Positions 1 through 8,020 are shown, counted from the first letter of the stretch. The stretch is 17,751 nt of DNA from Ahrensia sp. (GCA_024639025.1 JAHEJF010000005.1:1-17751), one strand, 5' to 3'. A program made the numbers and translations. The notes: generated by a model not told the origin, from the sequence alone.

Positions 1-838
1 GCTTCAATGCACTTTCAAAGTAGCGCACCAGGTCTTCGGCCTCGTCTTCAACTTCCAGATCGCTATCACGGATAACGCGAAATGTGCCCTGCCCCTTGAT
101 TTCATAGCCCGGATAGAAACGTGCAATATAGAGCCCGACAATCGACTCCAGGGTCATGAAGCGGAAATTTGGCTTGGAAGTCGGGATACTGACAAAACGA
201 TTGAGCGCAACAGGCAGGCGAATGAGCGCGTTCATGAGTTTCTTGGTTTTGCGATTGACCAGTTGCATCGCAATTGAGAAACCAAGATTGGGTATGAACG
301 GGAACGGGTGTGCGGGATCAACCGAAAGCGGGGTCAATACCGGAAAAATTGTCTGCAAAAAATGATCTTCCAACCATTCAAGATCTGCTTTGGAAAGCGA
401 TTCCGGGCGGACTATCTCTATACCGGTTTCCGTCAGTTCATCCTGCAGTTCACCGAAGACAATCTGCTGCTCATTTTGAAGCTTTGCGGTTTCGTCCAGT
501 ACCATGTCGAGCTGATCTGATGCCGACAGCCCATCATCTGAGCGATGTGAGATATGTTCGCGCACCTGTCCGGCCAAACCCGCGACACGGACCATGAAAA
601 ACTCATCCAGATTGGTCGCCGATATCGACAAGAAACGCAGCCGCTCCAAAAGGGGTTGATTGTCATTGCGTGCCTCGTCGAGTACGCGCCAATTGAATTG
701 CAGCCAAGAGAATTCGCGATTGATGAATCGGCTCGGATCGTTCGCCGCAATCATCGCAACATTGGAGCCGTGAGCGGCACTTTTATCCTTCGAAATCTGT
801 TCGGGCTCTTGATTCATTGTAATGACTTGTTCATCCAT
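1..838 (-). CDS. ppk: Polyphosphate kinase 1, N-terminal part (cut by window edge)
   Basis: Polyphosphate kinase reversibly transfers the terminal phosphate of ATP to inorganic polyphosphate, the cell's phosphate store. About 279 residues are visible, under half of a protein usually near 700. The N-terminal domain shows [17 protein letters not shown] at residues 40-56, [13 protein letters not shown] at about 73-85 and [13 protein letters not shown] at 168-180, all typical of PPK1. The phosphohistidine and C-terminal catalytic domains lie beyond base 1. I chose the ATG at 838 because it leaves a leader of about 38 residues before the first conserved motif. A second ATG seven codons inside (817) and an upstream GTG are possible, and no start has a clear Shine-Dalgarno sequence. 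The gene lies 130 bases downstream of hdaA on the same strand, an arrangement known in Rhizobiales. Identity is very secure; the exact start is not. Confidence 0.95.
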   Translation of the reverse strand, partial: MDEQVITMNQEPEQISKDKSAAHGSNVAMIAANDPSRFINREFSWLQFNWRVLDEARNDNQPLLERLRFLSISATNLDEFFMVRVAGLAGQVREHISHRSDDGLSASDQLDMVLDETAKLQNEQQIVFGELQDELTETGIEIVRPESLSKADLEWLEDHFLQTIFPVLTPLSVDPAHPFPFIPNLGFSIAMQLVNRKTKKLMNALIRLPVALNRFVSIPTSKPNFRFMTLESIVGLYIARFYPGYEIKGQGTFRVIRDSDLEVEDEAEDLVRYFESALK

Positions 839-871
839 CGCAGCATTATCTGAATGAAATAGCACGATTTC

Positions 872-878
872 ATGACAG
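872..878 (-). promoter_or_regulatory. Possible PhoB half-site upstream of ppk
   Basis: The minus strand reads CTGTCAT, a perfect match to the half-site of the alphaproteobacterial Pho box (CTGTCAT, 4 bases, CTGTCAT). It lies 33 bases upstream of the ppk start. The second half-site position reads TCGTGCT, a poor match, so this is at best a degenerate box. ppk is a known phosphate-starvation gene in several bacteria, which makes the position suggestive. A seven-base match can easily be chance. Confidence 0.25.
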
Positions 879-968
879 AACCCTATACCGGAACGTTCAA
901 TTCGAACTGTGGTTAAGCGTTGGTTGTCTCGCTGGGCACGCCTTGCGACCTGCCTCTTTGCGTTGAAC

Positions 969-1667
969 TTACAATAATTCCTGCCCGGTCTGACCATCTC
1001 TGATGCTGTCGAGCAGCTTTTTCACCAGCGGCTTGGTCACCCCGGACTTATTGATCAATGCCATCTTGTCAAGCTGGTCGACCAGCTGATTGGCGACCCC
1101 CAGGGAGCGCTCGGTCCTTTGAACAATGTATTCAATCACCGCAGGTTGCACCTCAATCTGGCGATCTGAAAACAGTTTGGTGATTACGCCGGTCAACAAG
1201 GTGTCATCGGGCGCTGCAATATGAATGGTCGTTGCCGACTTTATCCGAGACATCAAATCTGCTGTATCAATTGGCCAATGCTCCATCGGCGATTCTGCCG
1301 TCAGCAACATGTGAGATTTGGCGTTGCGCACCGCATTCATCAGATGAAACAGCCGAGTCTCATCAAGATTTTCTGGCGTGAGACCATCAATAAGAAGCTG
1401 TTCTCCATGCTGGGCGGCGTCCAGATCATCGTCTGTCAGCTTGCCTGGATTCACCCGATGGGCATGAGAATGTTTGCGCCAAATCTCGGCTAAATGGGTC
1501 TTGCCGCATCCTTGCGGGCCCACCAGCACGGCAAATGGCGCCGACCATGCCGGCCAGCGGTCGACGAGCGATGCGGCGTCAAGGTTGGCCGGGCTCACGA
1601 TCAGATCGTCGCGCGTCAGCGAGGGGGCGCCCGCAAGATCCAGCAGTAATTGTTCAGACTCAGACAA
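969..1667 (-). CDS. hdaA: HdaA, DnaA-related regulator of replication initiation
   Basis: This is a 232-residue, single-domain AAA+ protein of the Hda/HdaA family. With the DNA polymerase sliding clamp it stimulates ATP hydrolysis by DnaA and so prevents re-initiation. An N-terminal clamp-binding peptide, QLLLDL, sits at residues 6-11. The Walker A loop GPQGCGKT is at 50-57, a Walker B-like strand LLIDGL at 91-96, a sensor I-like LLTAESP at 121-127, and a likely arginine finger in LMSRIKSA at 139-146. There is no DnaA DNA-binding domain IV. The start is a TTG at 1667: the same frame has a stop only 18 bases upstream, no ATG or GTG lies between, and GGAAG precedes the TTG at suitable spacing. 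The gene begins 29 bases after the permease gene ends, so the two are probably co-transcribed. Walker B carries DG where AAA+ proteins usually have D[DE]. Confidence 0.9.
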   Translation of the reverse strand: MSESEQLLLDLAGAPSLTRDDLIVSPANLDAASLVDRWPAWSAPFAVLVGPQGCGKTHLAEIWRKHSHAHRVNPGKLTDDDLDAAQHGEQLLIDGLTPENLDETRLFHLMNAVRNAKSHMLLTAESPMEHWPIDTADLMSRIKSATTIHIAAPDDTLLTGVITKLFSDRQIEVQPAVIEYIVQRTERSLGVANQLVDQLDKMALINKSGVTKPLVKKLLDSIRDGQTGQELL

Positions 1668-1696
1668 TACGCTTCCAATACCAGTCTAGAAGCCAA

Positions 1697-2863
1697 TTAC
1701 TCGCTCTTGGCTTGCTCAGCATCCTCTTCGCTCGCATCGAACAATGTGGGCGCGTTTTGATACACATCACTATCAAGATATTGCGACAAGCCAAATCGGA
1801 CCAATACGCCGATCGCTGCCGCTGCTGGAACAGCGATCAACATGCCGACAAATCCAAACAGAGAGCCAAAGGCAAACAGGGCAAACATCAGCCAGACCGG
1901 ATGCAAGCCAACGCTGTCTCCGACGAGTTTTGGTTGAAGAAAATTGCCTTCGACGAACTGGCCGAAAATGAAGATCGCAAGAATGATGCCGATCTGGATG
2001 TAGTCGGGCCAGAACTGAACCAGCGCGACACCAACCGACAAGATCAGGCCAATGGCAGAGCCTACATAGGGAATGAAACTCAATACGCCTGTCAGAAGAC
2101 CAATCAATAGTCCAAAATTGAGACCGGCCAAGGTCAGGGCGATGGCATAAAACAATCCCAACAGCAGACTGACTGTTCCCTGCCCTCGGACAAAACCTGC
2201 GATGGCCTTGTTCACATCACGTCCAACCGTGCGCACGGTTTCAACGTGGTTTCGTGGCACCCAACTGTCGATCTTGGCGACCATATTGTCCCAGTCGAGC
2301 AGCATGTAAAATGCAACGACCGGCGTGACGACCAGCAGACCGGCGATATTGATCGCTGCCGTTCCCGAATTCCAGATGCCCTGCAGGATGGTACCCAGGA
2401 AGCCGATTCCTTCCTGTAGGTAGGAATTTATGCTTTCGGAAATGGATTCGCTGTCGATCCCAAAGTCAAATGCTGACAGATCGATGCCCAAATAGGTATT
2501 AAGCCAAGCTCCATCAAATTCGGCGTTTGTCACCAATTCGCGCAAGCTGGTGATGTAAGAGGGTACTCTGGCTGCAAAATCGACCGCTTGGCTGGCAAGC
2601 ACCGGCACCACAATCGCAAGGGCAAGAATGAAGAACACCAGGAACAAAAGCAGGATGGTCACCGTTGATGCCACACGCGAAAGGCCCTTTCGTTCGAAGA
2701 AGTCCGCGATTGGATCGAGGAAATATGCCAGCGCGAAGCCTGCCAAAAAGGGCAGAAGCACGCTTCGGAACACAAAGAAAAACACGATGAAAAGCGCGGC
2801 GACAACCAGCCAGAACAGTGCCTGCTTGCGCAGTGATTTTGCTGAAAGGTGCTCGACCATCAT
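1697..2863 (-). CDS. AI-2E family transporter / PerM-type permease
   Basis: This is a 388-residue polytopic inner-membrane protein of the AI-2E transporter (PerM/YdiK/TqsA) family. Members are proposed to export small molecules, and one subgroup acts as Na+/H+ antiporters. The substrate here cannot be told from sequence. A hydrophobic hairpin at about residues 15-47, a membrane segment near 60-90, a long soluble stretch with an acidic, serine-rich region near 115-150, and a C-terminal set of membrane helices fit the usual 7-8 segment topology. The conserved LQPKLVGDSVGLHPVW lies in the C-terminal half, and the tail is acidic. The ATG at 2863 overlaps the preceding stop codon by 4 bases (ATGA). 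An adjacent ATG at 2860 is better spaced from the GAGG Shine-Dalgarno sequence, so the product may begin MVEH. Overlap with the upstream gene and close spacing to hdaA indicate one transcript. Confidence 0.9.
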   Translation of the reverse strand: MMVEHLSAKSLRKQALFWLVVAALFIVFFFVFRSVLLPFLAGFALAYFLDPIADFFERKGLSRVASTVTILLLFLVFFILALAIVVPVLASQAVDFAARVPSYITSLRELVTNAEFDGAWLNTYLGIDLSAFDFGIDSESISESINSYLQEGIGFLGTILQGIWNSGTAAINIAGLLVVTPVVAFYMLLDWDNMVAKIDSWVPRNHVETVRTVGRDVNKAIAGFVRGQGTVSLLLGLFYAIALTLAGLNFGLLIGLLTGVLSFIPYVGSAIGLILSVGVALVQFWPDYIQIGIILAIFIFGQFVEGNFLQPKLVGDSVGLHPVWLMFALFAFGSLFGFVGMLIAVPAAAAIGVLVRFGLSQYLDSDVYQNAPTLFDASEEDAEQAKSE

Positions 2864-3447
2864 TTATCCTCATATCCGGCCATATGGCCAAACCACACCA
2901 CGGCATAGGCCGCAGCCGAAGTCAGGGTCAAGAGCGCAGTCGCAATGATGAGAAAATCTCCAACCCAACCCGGCTCAAACTGCCATGCCTTGGCAGCAAA
3001 AATATAGGCTGCAAGGCCAATTTGCACGGCGGTTGTCGCCTTGGAAACAAAAAGCGGTTTGATGGACAGGTTTGCGCTCATAATAGAGGCTAGAATGACC
3101 CCACCGACGATGAACACATCACGCGCAACGATAAGTACCACCAGCCAGAGCGAAACAGCGTCATCACGGGCCAACAGGATGAAGACCGCAACAAGCAGCA
3201 GCTTGTCCGCTATCGGATCGATATAAGCGCCGATCGTGCTGTGCTGGTTGAACTGGCGGGCAATGAACCCATCCACACCGTCTGATAATCCGGCAATGAC
3301 AAACAGCCAAAATGCAGCGTGCCAAAGCCCGATGATCATCAAATATATGATGATCGGCACCAACAGGATCCGCGCCAAAGTGATCAGATTGGGTATTGTC
3401 AGCGCGATGCTTGTTATCTTGTTTTGTCGCAATGGCATACAGCACAT
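2860..3447 (-). CDS. CDP-alcohol phosphatidyltransferase (PgsA-like paralogue)
   Basis: This 195-residue membrane enzyme joins a CDP-activated diacylglycerol to an alcohol, making a phospholipid. The full CDP-alcohol phosphotransferase signature is present: D56, D59-G60, A63-R64, then G73, D77 and D81 in canonical spacing. Around it are the N-terminal IPNLITLARILLVP and several hydrophobic helices, as in phosphatidylglycerophosphate synthases. A second enzyme of this family, a more typical PgsA, is encoded at 12969. This copy may therefore use another acceptor, for example in cardiolipin synthesis, but that is inference. The start used is the ATG at 3447; an in-frame ATG three codons later (MPLRQNK) is equally possible. 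The gene is divergent from purM, and its stop codon overlaps the permease start by 4 bases, so translation is probably coupled. Confidence 0.88.
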   Translation of the reverse strand: MCCMPLRQNKITSIALTIPNLITLARILLVPIIIYLMIIGLWHAAFWLFVIAGLSDGVDGFIARQFNQHSTIGAYIDPIADKLLLVAVFILLARDDAVSLWLVVLIVARDVFIVGGVILASIMSANLSIKPLFVSKATTAVQIGLAAYIFAAKAWQFEPGWVGDFLIIATALLTLTSAAAYAVVWFGHMAGYEDK

Positions 3448-3576
3448 TTAGTGAGTGTTTGCCCAGATTCCAAACCCTCTAATTTTTCTGTGACATCTGG
3501 CGGTGGACATAGCGCAACCGCTCAGAGCATGGCATAGACGCCTCAATTCACGCAGCTTGAAGCTTCTGGAAGAATA

Positions 3577-4653
3577 ATGAGTGAGAACGGATCTGCCAAA
3601 AACGGATTGAGTTATGCCGCCGCCGGTGTGGACATCGACGCTGGAAACGCGCTGGTCGAAAACATCAAGCCGATTGTCAAGGCAACAGGACGTCCTGGCT
3701 CGGATACCAAGATCGGCGGATTTGGCGGTTTGTTCGATCTGAAGGCCGCCGGCTTCGTCGATCCCATCTTGGTCGCGGCCAATGACGGTGTCGGCACCAA
3801 GCTCATGATTGCCATTGATGCGAACAAGCATGACACGGTGGGTATCGACCTGGTGGCAATGTGCGTCAACGATTTGATCGTGCAAGGCGCGGAACCACTG
3901 TTCTTCCTTGACTATTTTGCAACCGGGCAGTTGAGCGTTGACCAAGGTACTTCGATCATTTCCGGAATTGCTGAGGGCTGTAAGTTGGCCGGATGTGCGC
4001 TGATTGGCGGTGAAACGGCCGAAATGCCGGGCATGTATACAGGCGGCGATTACGATCTGGCCGGATTTGCTGTGGGCGCGGCTGAACGCGGTTCGCTGCT
4101 GCCATCACATGATATACAAGAAGGCGATATTCTGCTTGGACTGGCGTCTTCCGGCGTCCACTCCAACGGCTTTTCGCTGGTGCGCAAGATCTTGGAAGTG
4201 TCGGGCCATAAATTTTCAAATGTAGCGCCGTTTGAACCGGAAAAAACACTAGCAGAGGTGCTGCTTGAACCAACCCGGATCTACGTCAAACCTTTGCTCG
4301 CTGCCATCCGGCAGACCGGTGGAATCAAGGCCATGGCGCATATCACGGGTGGTGGATTCACCGAGAACCTTCCCCGTGTGTTGCCGGATCATTTGGGTGC
4401 ATCGATTGACCTGAGCGCGCTTGATCCCGCTCCCGTATTTGGATGGCTGGCGGCGACGGGCGGTGTGCAGACGCAGGAAATGCTTCGCACATTCAACTGC
4501 GGAGTGGGCATGGCAGTGATTGTCAGCCCTGAAAAGTGCCTAGAAGTCATTGATGTGCTCAAGGCATCAGGCGAAGACGTGATCAATTTGGGTAGATTAA
4601 CCGCTCGACAGAATGATGCCGTGACTTATCATGGAGATCTTGCCCTTGGCTAA
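3577..4653 (+). CDS. purM: Phosphoribosylformylglycinamidine cyclo-ligase (AIR synthetase)
   Basis: PurM closes the imidazole ring in purine synthesis: it converts formylglycinamidine ribonucleotide to aminoimidazole ribonucleotide using ATP. The 358-residue length is normal for this cytosolic enzyme. Diagnostic motifs are DGVGTKL at residues 70-76, MCVNDL at 95-100, [11 protein letters not shown] at 144-154 (phosphate/ATP-binding region), [13 protein letters not shown] from 191, and the C-terminal [18 protein letters not shown]-like sequence precedes the ATG closely (GGAAG, 4 bases, ATG). It opens a plus-strand run with purN and rlmJ and is divergent from the phosphatidyltransferase. Bases 3448-3576 hold both promoters, but I could not identify a convincing -35/-10 pair there, nor any riboswitch. 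Confidence 0.97.
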   Translation: MSENGSAKNGLSYAAAGVDIDAGNALVENIKPIVKATGRPGSDTKIGGFGGLFDLKAAGFVDPILVAANDGVGTKLMIAIDANKHDTVGIDLVAMCVNDLIVQGAEPLFFLDYFATGQLSVDQGTSIISGIAEGCKLAGCALIGGETAEMPGMYTGGDYDLAGFAVGAAERGSLLPSHDIQEGDILLGLASSGVHSNGFSLVRKILEVSGHKFSNVAPFEPEKTLAEVLLEPTRIYVKPLLAAIRQTGGIKAMAHITGGGFTENLPRVLPDHLGASIDLSALDPAPVFGWLAATGGVQTQEMLRTFNCGVGMAVIVSPEKCLEVIDVLKASGEDVINLGRLTARQNDAVTYHGDLALG

Positions 4654-5239
4654 AACCAGCATGAATGTGGCCATTTTAATTTCAGGCCGCGGCTCAAACA
4701 TGGTGGCTCTGGCAAAAGCGATTGCCGCGCCTGACTATCCTGCCCGTGTCGTCGGCGTCGTCTCGGACAATGCCGATGCCGGTGGCCTTTCATTGGCTGA
4801 AGAATTGGGCATTAGCGCAATGGCCTTGCCGCGCGCCGATTATGACTCCAAGGCAGCGCATGAAGCCGCGATTCAGAAGCAGTTGGAAGCCTGGGATGCG
4901 GAAATCGTGTGTCTGGCGGGCTATATGAGGCTGTTTAGCGCTCAGTTCATCGAAAACTGGCCTGCGCGATTCATCAATATCCACCCTTCCCTGCTGCCCA
5001 AATTCAAGGGACTGAACACGCATCAGCGAGTTCTGGACGCCGGTGATCCCGAACATGGTTCGACAGTTCATTATGTGACCGCTGGCATGGATGAAGGCCC
5101 TGTCATCGCGCAGGCTCGCATAGAGGTTCAGGCCGGCGACACAGTCGATACGCTGACCGATCGGGTGCTGGTTGAAGAGCACAAATTGTACCCGATGGCG
5201 TTACGCAAGCTTATCGACGCGTTCCTGGCCAAGCAATGA
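4646..5239 (+). CDS. purN: Phosphoribosylglycinamide formyltransferase
   Basis: PurN transfers a formyl group from 10-formyltetrahydrofolate to glycinamide ribonucleotide, two steps before PurM. The N-terminal phosphate-binding motif ISGRGSNM, the catalytic segment [14 protein letters not shown] (Asn and His of the active site), the following THQRVL, and the aspartate of [10 protein letters not shown] match the family. Length is about 197 residues, the usual size. The start is uncertain. I prefer the TTG at 4646 (product [10 protein letters not shown]), which has GGAG nine bases upstream at 4633-4636 and overlaps purM by 8 bases. The ATG at 4631 overlaps purM by 23 bases and lacks a ribosome site. 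The ATG at 4661 begins just before the first strand. From the TTG start, the catalytic residues would be N111, H113 and D149, close to the E. coli numbering. Translation is probably coupled to purM. Confidence 0.95.
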   Translation: MAKTSMNVAILISGRGSNMVALAKAIAAPDYPARVVGVVSDNADAGGLSLAEELGISAMALPRADYDSKAAHEAAIQKQLEAWDAEIVCLAGYMRLFSAQFIENWPARFINIHPSLLPKFKGLNTHQRVLDAGDPEHGSTVHYVTAGMDEGPVIAQARIEVQAGDTVDTLTDRVLVEEHKLYPMALRKLIDAFLAKQ

Positions 5240-6093
5240 ACTACCGGCACGCCTATCACGCGGGCAATTTTGCCGATGTGCTCAAACATATCATCCTGAC
5301 CCGCGTGTTGACCTATCTGAAGCGCAAGGAAGCACCGTTTTTTGTTCTTGATACACATGCAGGTACAGGTCGCTATGACCTGACCGATACCGAAGCGCAA
5401 AAGACGCTGGAATTCGAACGCGGCGTCAGCCGATATGTCGAAGCCATCAAGACAGCGCCTGAAGAAATCAGAACGTTGTGTGCACCTTTCGATACTCTGA
5501 TGCAGTCGCTTAATCCCGACAGGTTGGTCACCTATCCAGGCTCTCCCTTGGTAGCGCAATCAATGATACGGCGGCACGACAGGCTATCGCTGGTGGAATT
5601 GCATCCAGCGGATTTCAAGCAGCTAACCGAGAATTTCAACTGGGCCAAGAACACCAAAACCCATAATCTTGACGCCTGGGTGGCAATGCGCGCGCAACTG
5701 CCACCTAAGGAGAAACGCGGGCTGGTTTTGATTGATCCTCCATTTGAAGATCGCGATGAATTCAATGCCATTCTGCGCGCGCTTTACGACGCCAGAAAGC
5801 GCTTTGCCAATGGCACCTATTTGGCCTGGTATCCAATCAAGGACATGGCGATGATTGCCAGTTTTCGTGACGTGCTATCGGGCATGGAACTAGGCAAAAC
5901 CCTGGACATACGCCTTACGATCGATCAACCCGGGGAGGAACCGGCATTCATCGGGAGCGGCATGGTTATCATCAATCCACCTTACGTCCTGAAAGAGGAA
6001 CTCGACACCCTGCTGCCTTGGTTGACGCAATTGTTTGAAGCGGAAAAAGGTCTGGGGTCATTTTCGATCGACGAAGTTGTGCCGGAAAAATGA
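5236..6093 (+). CDS. rlmJ: 23S rRNA (adenine-N6)-methyltransferase RlmJ
   Basis: RlmJ methylates N6 of A2030 in 23S rRNA (E. coli numbering) with S-adenosylmethionine. The 285-residue product matches the E. coli length of about 280. The conserved N-terminus [18 protein letters not shown], the SAM-binding DTHAGTGRYD at 39-48, ELHP at 121-124, the catalytic DPPF at 167-170 and the C-terminal GSGMVIINPPY are all visible. The catalytic tetrad is DPPF, not the DPPY of E. coli, an accepted variant in N6-adenine methyltransferases. The ATG overlaps the purN stop by 4 bases (ATGA), which implies translational coupling. It is thus a ribosome-modification gene read with purine-synthesis genes. The following 79 bases contain no gene. 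Confidence 0.95.
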   Translation: MNYRHAYHAGNFADVLKHIILTRVLTYLKRKEAPFFVLDTHAGTGRYDLTDTEAQKTLEFERGVSRYVEAIKTAPEEIRTLCAPFDTLMQSLNPDRLVTYPGSPLVAQSMIRRHDRLSLVELHPADFKQLTENFNWAKNTKTHNLDAWVAMRAQLPPKEKRGLVLIDPPFEDRDEFNAILRALYDARKRFANGTYLAWYPIKDMAMIASFRDVLSGMELGKTLDIRLTIDQPGEEPAFIGSGMVIINPPYVLKEELDTLLPWLTQLFEAEKGLGSFSIDEVVPEK

Positions 6094-6172
6094 GCGGCGC
6101 CCAGCACAACAAGCGCTTGGCGATCGACACTGATTGCGATAAGTTTTCGGCGAATCTCGGAGGGTAATTGGC

Positions 6173-6631
6173 ATGTTCAAATCCACAGTTCTTGGCAGAT
6201 CGGTCGCAGCGTTTGCCCTTGGTGCGATGGTGCTTAGCGCACCATTGTCCATCAATAACGCCGGTGCCCATGAACCATACTTCAAGGATCGGCCCAGTCC
6301 CGAATGCCACGATGAAAAGATGTTGAAGCGCATTGTGAAGCGCTTCCGTATCCAGGCACAGGAAGTGCACCATGATCCATCGCTTGAGATTGTGGAAATT
6401 CATGACATCCACCAAAACAGGTACCTGCCGCAGGATGTGCATTTGTCGCGTCCAATTGCGCGCCGGTATTGTCAGGGACATGCCCACATGTCTGACGGAC
6501 GAAAGCGTTCAATCTGGTATCTGATCGAAGGCGGTGCAGGCTTTGCATCCTATGCTGACAATGTGGAGTTTTGCATCTCGGGGCTCGACCGCTGGAATGT
6601 CTATAACGCGTCCTGCCGCGTCCTGCGTTAA
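6173..6631 (+). CDS. Exported protein of unknown function with four cysteines
   Basis: I recognise this as a type of exported protein recurring in Rhizobiales, but know of no assigned function. The 152-residue product has an N-terminal signal peptide: basic MFKSTVLGR, a hydrophobic stretch at residues 11-24 and a likely cleavage after AGA at 30-32. The mature part, about 120 residues, has four cysteines at 45, 100, 134 and 148, which could form two disulfides in the periplasm. It is rich in His and Arg in the middle (QEVHHDPSLEIVEIHDIH, then RPIARRYCQGHAHMSDGR) and ends in the WNVYNASCRVLR segment. There is no lipobox and no later membrane segment. A strong GGAGGG lies eight bases before the ATG. 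The RNase T2 gene starts six bases after its stop, so they are likely co-transcribed and may both act in the envelope. Confidence 0.85.
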   Translation: MFKSTVLGRSVAAFALGAMVLSAPLSINNAGAHEPYFKDRPSPECHDEKMLKRIVKRFRIQAQEVHHDPSLEIVEIHDIHQNRYLPQDVHLSRPIARRYCQGHAHMSDGRKRSIWYLIEGGAGFASYADNVEFCISGLDRWNVYNASCRVLR

Positions 6632-6637
6632 GCAGCC

Positions 6638-7342
6638 ATGCATGTCCCAAAGATCTGTTGTGTTCTGCTTGCATGCACGATGATATTGGGGTGCAACCCC
6701 GGACGCCAGCAGCAGAACACTTCCCCTGAAACATCGACCAAACAAGCCGATTCCGCTGTGCCAATGGGCGCAGGATTTGACTTTTATGTATTGGCTCTGT
6801 CTTGGTCGCCCGGATATTGTGCTTCTGAAGGCGATAATGCCAACAAAAGGCAATGCGATGGTCCGCGGCGGCATGAGTTTGTGGTTCACGGGCTATGGCC
6901 GCAATTCGAAAAAGGCTACCCCGCCGATTGCGAAAGCCAACATGGCGATACCCTGGATAATGGACTGATAAACACAATGCTGGACATCATGCCGAGCTAT
7001 GGCTTGATCAAGCATGAATGGCGCAAGCACGGTACGTGCAGCGGCCTGTCGGCAGAAGAGTATTTCGCCGCGACCCGCATTGCCTTTGACAAAATATCCC
7101 CGCCCCCAAGCTTTCAAGGACTTCAGGAAACCATGACGGTCGCGCCATCAAGCGTTGAGAAGCTGTTTCAGGCCGAAAACAAGGCCATTCCCTCAGATGG
7201 CATCGCAGTCACTTGCAAGCGCAATTACTTGCGCGATGTGCGCATTTGCATGACCAAAGACCTTGCATCTTTCCGGTCATGCCCTGAAGTAGACCGCAAC
7301 AATTGCAACAGCTCTTCTGTCGCTGTGGCACCGACACGTTAG
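6638..7342 (+). CDS. Ribonuclease T2 family protein, predicted lipoprotein
   Basis: RNase T2 enzymes are secreted or periplasmic endonucleases that cleave single-stranded RNA through 2',3'-cyclic phosphates with little base preference. Both catalytic signatures are intact in this 234-residue protein: FVVHGLWP at 81-88 with His84, and HEWRKHGTC at 126-134 with His126, Glu127 and His131. The opening LALSWSPGYC at 52-61 is also typical. The N-terminus is a short signal peptide ending in MILGC, so Cys19 is a plausible lipidation site, followed by a Gln/Ser/Thr-rich linker to about residue 45. I infer membrane anchoring facing the periplasm. Several further cysteines probably form disulfides. It starts six bases after the small exported-protein gene with no clear ribosome site, suggesting coupling. 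It could scavenge RNA for nucleotides or phosphate. Confidence 0.92.
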   Translation: MHVPKICCVLLACTMILGCNPGRQQQNTSPETSTKQADSAVPMGAGFDFYVLALSWSPGYCASEGDNANKRQCDGPRRHEFVVHGLWPQFEKGYPADCESQHGDTLDNGLINTMLDIMPSYGLIKHEWRKHGTCSGLSAEEYFAATRIAFDKISPPPSFQGLQETMTVAPSSVEKLFQAENKAIPSDGIAVTCKRNYLRDVRICMTKDLASFRSCPEVDRNNCNSSSVAVAPTR

Positions 7343-7350
7343 GATAGAAT

Positions 7351-7950
7351 ATGCCGATTTTGTATCATGCGTCCGCTTCGCCCTACAGCGCGAAAGTTCG
7401 GATGGCCGCTGCACACTATGATGTTATTCTGGAGCTGCAGAGCGTGGTTACCACCGAGGAACCGGCGGCACTTCTGTCGGCAAACCCCCTGGGGAAAATT
7501 CCGACGCTGGTGCTTGACGACGGGTTTGCCACCTTTGATAGCCGTTCCATCATGCAGGAGATCGACCGCATGTCCGGAAAATTGCTTTATCCGCGCAATG
7601 CAAACAAGCGACGTCTTGTCGAGCGACTTGAGGCCGCGGGAGATGGTCTCAGCGATGTGCTCGTTGCGCAGGTATATGAAAAACGATATCGGCCCGAGGA
7701 AAAAGTACATCAAGGTTGGTTGGACAAACAAGCTGCAAAGGCGGAGCGCAGCCTAGACTGGCTGGAGGCCAATATCATTCCTGTTCGCGGCAAGTTGAAC
7801 GGAGGCCAATTCGCGGTAGCCGCCGCGTTGAGCTATGCCGAATTGCGTTTTCCAGAACGAAATTGGCAGCGGGGCCGACCCAAACTCAGACGGTTCATGC
7901 AGCGTTTTTCAGAAACATGTCCGGCGTTCGAGACACAAAAATCGATGTAG
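7351..7950 (+). CDS. Glutathione S-transferase family protein
   Basis: This 199-residue soluble protein has an N-terminal thioredoxin-like GST domain at about residues 1-75. A possible catalytic serine/tyrosine region ASPYSAKVRMA lies at 9-19, the cis-proline motif NPLGKIPTLVLDDG at 45-58, and the glutathione gamma-glutamyl-binding DSRSI at 63-67. An all-helical C-terminal domain follows, with a positively charged end. The substrate is unknown. The short loop between the first strand and helix and the C-terminal pattern resemble bacterial GST-like proteins of uncertain activity. AGGAT precedes the ATG at good spacing, and the gene starts nine bases after the RNase T2 stop, so it probably ends the same transcript. 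Function beyond glutathione binding is inference. Confidence 0.85.
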   Translation: MPILYHASASPYSAKVRMAAAHYDVILELQSVVTTEEPAALLSANPLGKIPTLVLDDGFATFDSRSIMQEIDRMSGKLLYPRNANKRRLVERLEAAGDGLSDVLVAQVYEKRYRPEEKVHQGWLDKQAAKAERSLDWLEANIIPVRGKLNGGQFAVAAALSYAELRFPERNWQRGRPKLRRFMQRFSETCPAFETQKSM

Positions 7951-8020
7951 GCTCTGTCAGCCTTTGATGGAATCGCGGTTCCCGGATTTATCCAATATTA
8001 TCAATGCCCAAATCCGTGCC

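Noticed and set aside
167..170. RlmJ DPPF instead of DPPY (codon numbers of the protein at 5236-6093) as a sign of lost activity
   Set aside because: An aromatic residue in the fourth place is accepted in N6-adenine methyltransferases, and the other motifs are intact.
433..853. Plus- and minus-strand open frames of 70-105 codons inside ppk
   Set aside because: They are out-of-frame readings of a region that codes for clear polyphosphate kinase motifs, and have no ribosome sites or recognisable domains.
1535..2110. 191-codon plus-strand open frame opposite hdaA and the permease gene
   Set aside because: The opposite strand encodes well-matched family proteins. This frame is Gln/Asp/Arg-rich, as expected of an antisense shadow.
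6282..6977. 231-codon minus-strand open frame opposite the exported protein and RNase T2 genes
   Set aside because: It spans two plus-strand genes with signal peptides and catalytic motifs. No domain or ribosome site supports it.
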